A stretch of DNA of 5,130 nucleotides from positions 1 to 5,130 of the forward strand of contig JAKCAB010000245.1 of NCBI GenBank assembly GCA_021839785.1. Reading direction: 5' to 3'. Shown here one piece after another: positions 1 through 4,585 of this stretch (within the stretch, counting starts at the first letter, position 1; each line of letters begins with the position of its first letter). Under the pieces are notes generated by a model. It ran no database searches and had not been told where the DNA came from. It saw nothing but the letters and a program-made list of their open reading frames with translations. Both the position numbers and the translations under genes were made by a program. The DNA comes from a bacterium. Lineage in GTDB: Bacteria > Verrucomicrobiota > Verrucomicrobiae > Limisphaerales > J093.

Positions 1-441
1 CTCCGCCTGATCCACGATCTCGATTTCGAGGCTGCGGAGCTTCGAGTACACCTCGTCCAGGTCATCCGGCGAAATGACGCTGTCGGGGATGATGTCGTTG
101 ATGTCGCTGTACGTGAGGTAGCCCTGTTCCTGCGCCAACCGGACCAATTCCTTGATCTTTTCGGTAAGATCCACCCCGGACTGGGTGTGCATCTCCGGGC
201 TGACCACCGCCGCGGGAGGCCCCGCCGGACCTGGGGGGGTAGCCGGAAGGGGCGCAGAACCATTCGGGCCCGGCCCGGCCGGTTTCGTGGGCGCGGTCGC
301 GGGCTTGGGCCGCGGGCTCGCGACCTTGGCATCCGGCGCGGGCGACGGCGGTTTGGCGAGCCGGGGTTGCCGGTCACTCGCCGGTTTTGCGCTTTTGCGA
401 GAAGGGTGGTGGACAGCTTTCTTGACCTTCGATTTGGACAT
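1..441 (-). CDS. rpoD: Primary sigma factor RpoD, N-terminal 147 residues (runs off left edge)
   Basis: This is the amino terminus of the housekeeping sigma-70 subunit of RNA polymerase, which directs the core enzyme to -35/-10 promoters. The visible part has two zones. Residues 1-86 are a Lys-rich then Pro/Ala-rich low-complexity tail, with about 21 prolines between residues 20 and 82. Residues 90-147 are a recognisable sigma region 1.1 (KIKELVRLAQEQGYLTYSDI, then IIPD, then the acidic SPDDLDE segment), which in the family keeps free sigma off DNA. The start is the ATG at 441-439. An in-frame TGA two codons upstream rules out a longer protein, but the Shine-Dalgarno is poor. Regions 1.2-4 would lie left of the window. 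The gene is divergent from nadD. Identity is secure from region 1.1 even though no DNA-binding region is visible; only the long disordered tail is unusual. Confidence 0.9.
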   Translation of the reverse strand, partial: MSKSKVKKAVHHPSRKSAKPASDRQPRLAKPPSPAPDAKVASPRPKPATAPTKPAGPGPNGSAPLPATPPGPAGPPAAVVSPEMHTQSGVDLTEKIKELVRLAQEQGYLTYSDINDIIPDSVISPDDLDEVYSKLRSLEIEIVDQAE

Positions 442-463
442 ACGTCACGTTTCCGGCCTGACT

Positions 464-476
464 CGCCCCCTGGGCG
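464..476 (-). promoter_or_regulatory. Small GC hairpin in the rpoD leader
   Basis: CGCCC at 464-468 and GGGCG at 472-476 form a perfect five-base-pair stem around a three-base loop. It lies between the candidate transcription start (about 488) and the rpoD start codon, so it would be in the leader RNA. It is short and could be chance in GC-rich DNA. It has no T-run and is not a terminator. Confidence 0.2.
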
Positions 477-494
477 GGTAGAACGAAGCCCGTC

Positions 495-523
495 AATATC
501 TCTGTGAGGGTCAGGCGCGTCAA
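495..523 (-). promoter_or_regulatory. Candidate sigma-70 promoter of rpoD
   Basis: Read on the minus strand, TTGACG (523-518, five of six consensus bases) is followed after exactly 17 bases by GATATT (500-495, four of six). Transcription would start near 488, giving a leader of about 46 nt before the rpoD ATG. The spacing and position are good. The call rests on consensus matching alone. Confidence 0.5.
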
Positions 524-561
524 GCGGCGAGTCCCGGATTCCGGCGCGCCGCTGGCGCCTC

Positions 562-565
562 GAGG
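562..565 (+). promoter_or_regulatory. Possible Shine-Dalgarno for a longer nadD start at 571
   Basis: GAGG lies five bases before an ATG at 571-573 that is in frame with nadD. Using it would add 27 residues (MAAQTQFLHSQ..., ending in an Arg cluster) before the conserved nucleotide-binding loop. NadD proteins normally begin two or three residues before that loop, so 652 is preferred, but this site is the only ribosome-binding signal in the region. Confidence 0.2.
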
Positions 566-639
566 CTTGAATGGCCGCGCAGACACAATTCCTGCACTCC
601 CAATCGCAGTTCAGGGCTGGTGTGCCACGCCGGCGCCGC

Positions 640-645
640 TACAAT
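640..645 (+). promoter_or_regulatory. Candidate -10 box (TACAAT) immediately upstream of nadD
   Basis: TACAAT matches five of six bases of the sigma-70 -10 consensus. Its last base is seven bases before the G of the GTG at 652, so transcription would begin at or next to the start codon and the message would be leaderless. A 17-base spacer points to CTGGTG (617-622) as the -35, a weak match. There is no Shine-Dalgarno in front of 652 at usable spacing, which fits a leaderless message. Not proven. Confidence 0.4.
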
Positions 646-651
646 GGCGGG

Positions 652-1224
652 GTGAAGCGGATCGGTCTCTTTGGCGGCTCGTTCAATCCCGTGCATCTGG
701 CCCACCTGCTCATCGCCCGGGCCGCGCTGGAAGAACTGGCGCTGGACCGCCTGTTTTTCATCCCTGCGGCCCAGTCGCCGTTCAAACCCGACCAGACTGT
801 GGTGTCGGGGGCACAGCGCGCCCGTCTGCTGCGTCTGGCGTTGGCGGGCTGGACGCGCTGCGAGGTCGAAACCCTGGAACTCGATCGCGGCGGCGTGTCG
901 TACACGATCGACACCGTCCGGGCCTACGCCGTCCGTTTTCCCGACGCGGAGTTGTTTTGGCTGATCGGCGCCGATCACCTGGCGTTGCTGCCAAGCTGGC
1001 GCGAGGCCGGAGAACTGGCGCGGCTGGCGACCTTTGTCGTCGCGGCACGCCCCGGCGAGGCGTTCGCCCCGCCGGCCGGCTTCCGCGTCAAGCGACTGAC
1101 GGGTTCCCCCACCGCGATTTCGGCATCCGAGATGCGCGCCCGCGTGCGGGCAGGCCAGCCTCTGGAGCCTTGGATGCCGGCCCCTGTCGCGGAAGCGATC
1201 CGCAATTCCGGACTTTATCTCTGA
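652..1224 (+). CDS. nadD: Nicotinate-nucleotide adenylyltransferase
   Basis: This enzyme joins nicotinate mononucleotide and ATP to give deamido-NAD and pyrophosphate, the next-to-last step of NAD synthesis in the cytoplasm. The 190-residue product has the family's usual length. The nucleotidyltransferase P-loop GLFGGSFNPVHLAHL spans residues 5-19; its HxxH pair is H15 and H18, with Ala where many members have Gly. SPFKP (42-46), GGVSYTIDT (80-88), IGADHL (105-110) with W116, and the C-terminal ISASEMR (156-162) all match family motifs. GTG at 652 was chosen because it puts the P-loop at the usual place; an ATG at 571 is the alternative. rsfS follows after 25 bases on the same strand, a common bacterial pairing, so the two are probably cotranscribed. 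A -10-like box directly abuts the start. Confidence 0.93.
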   Translation: MKRIGLFGGSFNPVHLAHLLIARAALEELALDRLFFIPAAQSPFKPDQTVVSGAQRARLLRLALAGWTRCEVETLELDRGGVSYTIDTVRAYAVRFPDAELFWLIGADHLALLPSWREAGELARLATFVVAARPGEAFAPPAGFRVKRLTGSPTAISASEMRARVRAGQPLEPWMPAPVAEAIRNSGLYL

Positions 1225-1249
1225 CCCGCCTTTGGGCAACGTGCCCGCA

Positions 1250-1627
1250 ATGGACTCGAAACAACTGGCTCTGCGATGCCGGGAGCTCGCGGAGAGCAAA
1301 AAAGCCGAACAGGTCGTGGTGCTCGACCTGCGCAAGCTGTCTTCGGTGACCGATTTCTTCGTTCTGGCCACAGGGCTGAACGAACCGCACCTCCGCGCCA
1401 TCGTGGACGAGATCAGCGAGAAACTTGCCGAGGAATACGCGCTGCGGGCGCGCGCTCAAGACGGCACGTGGAAGACGAATTGGGTGGTGTTGGACTACTT
1501 CGACGTGATTGTGCACGTCATGCGGCCGGAAACCCGCGAGTTATACGCTTTGGAAAGCCTTTGGGGTGATGCCCCGCGGCTCCGTGCCCGACGCCCTGCC
1601 CGGCGGAAGCCCATTGCTCCCGACTAA
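1250..1627 (+). CDS. rsfS: Ribosomal silencing factor RsfS (Iojap family)
   Basis: RsfS binds ribosomal protein uL14 on the large subunit and blocks joining of the small subunit when nutrients are short. The 125-residue product is the normal size. Conserved blocks are visible: DLRKLSSVTDFFVLATG (26-42), W78 followed by LDYFDVIVHV (81-90), and the signature ETRELYALESLWGDA (94-108). Many homologues have DYGD where this has DYFD. After the domain comes a basic tail, RLRARRPARRK (110-120). ATG at 1250 is preferred; in-frame TTG 1232 and GTG 1241 are possible but unnecessary. None has a clear Shine-Dalgarno, so translation may depend on coupling to nadD. The stop TAA (1625-1627) overlaps the stop of the convergent PUR gene. 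Confidence 0.92.
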   Translation: MDSKQLALRCRELAESKKAEQVVVLDLRKLSSVTDFFVLATGLNEPHLRAIVDEISEKLAEEYALRARAQDGTWKTNWVVLDYFDVIVHVMRPETRELYALESLWGDAPRLRARRPARRKPIAPD

Positions 1628-1962
1628 GCGTTTGTCACTGCCGATGCCTCTCCGGACGGCATCGCCTCCACGCTGGTGGATAGCAGTTCCGCCGCCGCCG
1701 CCGTCTTGGCCATCGCGGCCAGGGCACTCGCGAAATCATCCAGACCGGAGGCCGGCACGATGACATTGTCGTGCCAGCCGGCCACGTCTTCGGTGATTCG
1801 CAAGAATCTTCCGCGCGGGTTTTCGCGCAAGGAGAGGGTGAAGAGCTTTCGCTCGATTTGCAGCTTCTCGCAGCGCAACGTCTTTTCTTCCACTCCCACC
1901 TGGTTTGGCATCGCCCGCGGTTGATGTCCAATCGGAGCGGTTTTAGGATCACTGAACGTCAT
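1624..1962 (-). CDS. PUR-domain (Pur-alpha-like) nucleic-acid-binding protein
   Basis: The product is 112 residues. Residues about 33-84 look like one PUR repeat: IERKLFTLSLRENPRGRFLR, then an IT/E stretch, NVIVPASGLDDF and a closing helix. In the family this beta-sheet-plus-helix unit binds single-stranded DNA or RNA and is completed by dimerisation. Bacterial examples have one repeat, Borrelia BpuR being the characterised one. The first 30 residues look unstructured, and the tail after residue 85 is Ala/Ser-rich. The ATG at 1962 has an excellent GGAGGG five bases upstream, so the start is firm. The stop TAG (1626-1624) overlaps the rsfS stop head-on. The upstream same-strand gene is a 3'-5' exonuclease, 226 bp away. 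I recognise the fold from sequence pattern only; the cellular role is not known from this evidence. Confidence 0.72.
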   Translation of the reverse strand: MTFSDPKTAPIGHQPRAMPNQVGVEEKTLRCEKLQIERKLFTLSLRENPRGRFLRITEDVAGWHDNVIVPASGLDDFASALAAMAKTAAAAELLSTSVEAMPSGEASAVTNA

Positions 1963-1967
1963 GTTAT

Positions 1968-1973
1968 CCCTCC
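1968..1973 (-). promoter_or_regulatory. Strong Shine-Dalgarno of the PUR-domain gene
   Basis: GGAGGG on the minus strand sits five bases before the ATG at 1962-1960. It is one of only two strong ribosome-binding sites in the window and fixes the start of this gene. Confidence 0.8.
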
Positions 1974-1999
1974 GGTCTGACTAGTTTCTAGCGCGAGGC

Positions 2000-2028
2000 A
2001 GTGTTCCTTAGTTGGAGGGCGCTGTCAA
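2000..2028 (-). promoter_or_regulatory. Candidate promoter of the PUR-domain gene
   Basis: A perfect TTGACA lies at 2028-2023 on the minus strand, about 60 bases upstream of the start codon. A 17-base spacer leads to AACACT (2005-2000), which matches only three of six -10 bases. The -35 is convincing and the -10 is not, so either an activator helps or this is a chance match. Confidence 0.35.
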
Positions 2029-2041
2029 CGCCGCAGTTGAC
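2024..2041. promoter_or_regulatory. Perfect inverted repeat GTCAAC-N6-GTTGAC, possible operator
   Basis: GTCAAC (2024-2029) and GTTGAC (2036-2041) are exact reverse complements separated by six bases. The left arm overlaps the TTGACA -35 candidate of the PUR gene. A further TTGACG follows at 2045-2050, eight bases after the TTGACG at 2037. The arrangement fits a dimeric regulator site covering the -35 box. No regulator is identified. Confidence 0.35.
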
Positions 2042-2188
2042 GGATTGACGACTTTTCAGCCGGTAGTCACAGCCGACTTTGAGGCGGTCTCGGGCCTCGG
2101 CGAGGCGAGGAATGACTCGTGCGCCAGACTCGATGCCGCCCTCCCCAAGGAGCTTTGCCGAACCCGCGGTTGGTGCGTGGCGGGCGGT

Positions 2189-2908
2189 CTATTTGATGCC
2201 CACCAGCCGTTCGCGCCAGATCCGGTGGAGTTCGACGGTGGCGCGCACGTCGCGCAGGCAATACTCCGCGATTTCGCGGTGACGACCTTCTGCGAGCAGG
2301 CGGTTCACGTCCATGCCGCTCACGCCGTGGCTCTTGGGCGATTCGATGCCGAAGGCCTTGCAGTAAAAATCCAGATTGAACCGTCGGGCGGCACCGTCGC
2401 GACCGCTCACACCGTAGAAGGTGAGTTGCTCGGCGAGGTCGCAGTGCGGCTCGGTGGCGAACCGGTAGCCCAGCCAGTTCTTGCGGGTGATCGGGACATT
2501 CAGGACCGCCGAGCGCAGGTACAAGAACGGCACATCGAAGCCGCGGCCGTTAAACGTCACCACCTGGTCGTAATGGCGGGCCACGTCCCAGAACGCGTTC
2601 AAGAGCTCGCTTTCGTCCATGCAGGGGACGAATTCCACGGCCGGGTCGCTCGCTGCGCCTTCCTCGAAGTCCGCGGCGATGAATTGTACCTGTCCCCGCG
2701 CCGTGTCGGCGTTGAGCATGGCGATACAGACCACTTGGGCGGTGAAGGGATAGAGATTGAGCTGTTGCTGAAGCTCGCCCCGCCGCTGTTCGCGCGCGGT
2801 TTCGTCGGGGATCCGCTCCGCGTCGCGGAACAAGTATTCCCACTGGGCTTCGTCAAAATGCTCGCGGGACAGGCTGGAAGTCTCGATGTCGAAAACCAAG
2901 GTGGCCAC
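2189..2908 (-). CDS. PolB-like predicted 3'-5' exonuclease (RNase H-like fold)
   Basis: The 239-residue product looks like the stand-alone DEDD exonucleases related to the proofreading domain of family B DNA polymerases. All acidic motifs are present: Exo I as FDIETSSL (D7, E9), Exo II as VTFNGRGFDVPFL (N120, D125), and Exo III as YCLRD (Y216, D220; the Y-x3-D form). D157 in the HCDLAE segment is also typical. An active metal-dependent nuclease acting on DNA or RNA ends is therefore likely; substrate and pathway cannot be read from sequence. The start is GTG 2908-2906, which places Exo I at the usual distance. It lacks a clear Shine-Dalgarno, and no other start codon exists between it and the upstream in-frame TGA. 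A long inverted repeat lies just upstream. The gene could be cotranscribed with the small basic peptide gene upstream and the PUR gene downstream. Confidence 0.85.
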   Translation of the reverse strand: MATLVFDIETSSLSREHFDEAQWEYLFRDAERIPDETAREQRRGELQQQLNLYPFTAQVVCIAMLNADTARGQVQFIAADFEEGAASDPAVEFVPCMDESELLNAFWDVARHYDQVVTFNGRGFDVPFLYLRSAVLNVPITRKNWLGYRFATEPHCDLAEQLTFYGVSGRDGAARRFNLDFYCKAFGIESPKSHGVSGMDVNRLLAEGRHREIAEYCLRDVRATVELHRIWRERLVGIK

Positions 2909-2923
2909 GGGAAGGGAGAACTC

Positions 2924-2967
2924 GACCGGGAGGCGAACCTCGCCTAGGCGGGGTTTGCCTCCCGGTC
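2924..2967. repeat. 44-base near-perfect inverted repeat between the exonuclease and basic-peptide genes
   Basis: Positions 2924-2944 pair with 2947-2967 around a central TA. Nineteen of 21 pairs are Watson-Crick. The other two (2935/2956 and 2940/2951) are G-U wobbles in a plus-strand RNA but A-C mismatches in a minus-strand RNA. It begins 16 bases upstream of the exonuclease start and lies 20 bases past the stop of the small basic gene. It could end or stabilise that transcript, hide or limit exonuclease translation, or be a dispersed REP-like element. No T-run follows on either strand, so it is not a standard intrinsic terminator. Confidence 0.8.
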
Positions 2968-2986
2968 ATCGCTGATGGTTCAGGAG

Positions 2987-3073
2987 TTACTTTTTCTTAG
3001 CTGCTTTCTGGGCAGGTTTCGGGGCTGCGGGTTTGGTTGCTTTTTTGGCGGGTGCTTTTTTCTTGGCAGGCAC
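2987..3073 (-). CDS. 28-residue Lys/Ala/Pro-rich basic micro-protein (histone-H1-tail-like)
   Basis: A 29-codon ORF from GTG 3073-3071 to TAA 2989-2987 encodes a peptide starting MPAKKKAPAKKATKPAAPKP and ending in KKK. It has 11 Lys, 9 Ala and 5 Pro, with one Thr and one Gln the only other residues after the initiator. There is no acidic or hydrophobic core, so it should be disordered and strongly positive. The composition resembles eukaryotic H1 tails and chlamydial Hc-type proteins, which bind DNA or RNA by charge; a role here is inference. The gene call rests on a perfect GGAGGTGA seven bases before the GTG and on a clean stop. Most Lys codons are AAA, giving two A6 runs. The exonuclease lies downstream on the same strand. 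It might instead be a leader peptide for that gene. Confidence 0.65.
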   Translation of the reverse strand: MPAKKKAPAKKATKPAAPKPAQKAAKKK

Positions 3074-3080
3074 TTGGATG

Positions 3081-3088
3081 TCACCTCC
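3081..3088 (-). promoter_or_regulatory. Ideal eight-base Shine-Dalgarno (GGAGGTGA) of the basic micro-protein gene
   Basis: GGAGGTGA on the minus strand is fully complementary to the 3' end of 16S rRNA and lies seven bases before the GTG at 3073. It is the best ribosome-binding site in the window and the main reason to call the short ORF a gene with high translation. Confidence 0.75.
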
Positions 3089-3373
3089 CCTCTATGGTTG
3101 GATTAAAATCGGTTTCGCGAACTCGCACTTTTCATCGGGTTTAACGTTGGGATTCTGAACGACCCTTTTCCAGACTGCAACAACGCACTTCGTCGAATTC
3201 GCAAAATTTCCTGCCACCGGTCCGTTCGGCTCCGTGCCCGTAGCCACGGCGCCGGAAGCCCGCGATTTCGGGGTGTCTTCAAGGTCGCCGTTCCGCGATC
3301 GTGTCTGTGAATAACTGGCGGCAGTGGTCCGTTGACACTCGCCGCAATCGTCCCAGGCTTGTGTGTCATCACC
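3089..3373. other. Divergent intergenic region without a recognised gene
   Basis: Between the basic micro-protein gene (minus) and the macroglobulin gene (plus) I see no coding sequence with family resemblance. Candidate minus-strand promoter parts are a TTTAAT -10-like box (3107-3102), about 14 bases before the strong Shine-Dalgarno and without a good -35, and TTGCAG (3180-3175), 17 bases, CAGAAT (3157-3152). Two eight-base palindromes, TTCGCGAA (3114-3121) and CGAATTCG (3194-3201), flank these boxes and could be regulator sites or chance. On plus, TTGACA at 3332-3337 is a perfect -35 match, but nothing like a -10 follows at the right distance. The left two-thirds is visibly less GC-rich than the genes, as expected of a promoter region. 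Confidence 0.4.
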
Positions 3374-4585
3374 ATGATCCATCATCCCAATCAGCGACCG
3401 GCCGGCGTGGCAATTCTCGCGACGATGTGGCTGGCGCTGCTGGCGGGCTGCGGCGGTGCGCCCGAGGTCGAACGCGGCGTTCACCTCATGGACGAGAGCG
3501 ACACGCTCGAACCCACCGCCACCTTCGAATTCCGCTTCGAACAGCCGGTCGTGGCCGGCAGTCTGGTGGGCAGTGTGGCGACGCCATCGCCGCTGGTCAT
3601 CACTCCGGACCTGCCCGGCGAGTGGACGTGGCTGAGCCGGCGCAACGGCGTCTTTCACCCGCATTCGGCGCCACTTTTGGGCCGCGCGTATCGTCTGTCG
3701 CTGGCGATCGGCAGCGACATCCAGTTCGAGCGCGTTTTGCGAACGCCGGAGTTCGCGGTCATCCACACCGTGCCGCGCGACTTCAACCCCGACAACCTGT
3801 CCTGCACGCCGTCGGTGCGGGTCTATTTTAACGCCGATCTCAAACCGGCGGACGCGGCCGGTTTCGTGGAGTTCATCGACGCCACCGGCCGGCGCGCCCA
3901 GGCCAACGTGCGCCAAGTGACGCGCGCGGACCAGGACGACTGGAGCGAGACGGGACCGCAGGCGCCGCTCACGTGGAACGAGCGCTTCGTCGAGGCGAAG
4001 CCGCGCGAGTCAGCGGCCAGGCCGGCGACACCGCGCGCCGCTGGCGCGAAGGAACCGGACTCCGCCCAAACGATCGCGAACGGCCTGGTGATCTTCCCCG
4101 CCGAACCGCTGCCCGTGGGGGCGAACTGGCAACTGCGATTGCGTGCCGGGTTGCCAGCCGCAGATCCTTATCTCCAGTTCGCACGCGACACGACCATCGC
4201 CCTCGGCAACGTCATTCCGTTCGCGGCGACAGACGTGAGCGCGCGCAGCAGTCTCCAATCCGGCCGGCGCATCTTGATCGAATTCTCCAAGCCGGTCTCA
4301 CCCGAGTTGAACGGCTCCAATGTCCTGAAATGGATGGCAGTCACGCCGTCGCCTTCGAACTTGGTGGCGTCGCTTGCCTCCTCAACCGTCAGCCTCGAGG
4401 GCGATTTCCAGCTCGACGAACACTACCTTGTCACCGTGAAAGCCGGGCTGCCCGCGCGCGAGCCGGTGACGCAGGCAGAAGCGATGACGCAGACGGTCAC
4501 CTTCGCCCCGTTGCCGCCGCGTCTGTCCCGGCCGGGACCCCGCCCGCCGCCACGGTCACGCCGCCCGCCGCGGGGCAGTATCTGA
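3374..4585 (+). pseudogene. Alpha-2-macroglobulin-like lipoprotein, N-terminal part (frame ends early)
   Basis: This is the front of a large bacterial alpha-2-macroglobulin-type protein, thought to trap attacking proteases at the cell envelope. Residues 1-26 form a lipoprotein signal: a basic/polar start, a hydrophobic stretch ILATMWLALL and the lipobox LAGC with Cys26 as lipid anchor. Residues about 40-384 are beta-rich, with Ig-like/SbsA-type repeats such as the FSKPVSPELNG segment and LVTVKAGLPAREPV, then FAPLPPRL (377-384), which is typical of the family. After that the frame becomes Pro/Arg-only sequence and stops at TGA 4583-4585, giving 403 residues where relatives have about 1500-2000. 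The family sequence resumes in another frame immediately afterwards. ATG 3374 is chosen because it gives a normal signal peptide; no good Shine-Dalgarno precedes it. It may be a broken gene or a sequencing/assembly fault. Confidence 0.75.

Noticed and set aside
520..1401. Minus-strand ORF (293 codons) opposite nadD and rsfS
   Set aside because: The plus strand carries unmistakable nadD and rsfS motifs; the antisense translation is low-complexity Arg/Ala/Gly sequence.
2094..2106. GCCTCG-G-CGAGGC hairpin as terminator of the exonuclease gene
   Set aside because: The stem is short, it lies more than 80 bases past the stop, and no T-run follows on the minus strand.
2012..2947. Long plus-strand ORF (311 codons) opposite the exonuclease gene
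   Set aside because: Its translation matches no family I know, begins with TTG, and lies antisense to a gene with all exonuclease motifs intact. Long antisense ORFs are common in GC-rich DNA. Its stop falling in the centre of the inverted repeat appears to be coincidence.
2991..3062. T-rich plus-strand stretch as the U-tract of a terminator with the 2924-2967 hairpin
   Set aside because: It starts more than 20 bases after the stem and is explained by the AAA/AAG lysine codons of the minus-strand micro-protein.
3232..3249. CCGTG...CACGG stem as a structured RNA
   Set aside because: Only five base pairs around an eight-base loop, with no supporting structure nearby.
3092..3916. Minus-strand ORF (274 codons) across the intergenic region and the front of the macroglobulin gene
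   Set aside because: Arg/Gly/Ala-rich shadow composition with no motif. It overlaps the lipoprotein signal and Ig-like region, and its tail runs through an apparent promoter region.
4520..4585. Programmed -1 ribosomal frameshift joining the two macroglobulin frames
   Set aside because: No slippery heptamer of the X-XXY-YYZ type is visible in the overlap, and the family is not known to use recoding. The apparently missing domains also argue for deletion or misassembly.
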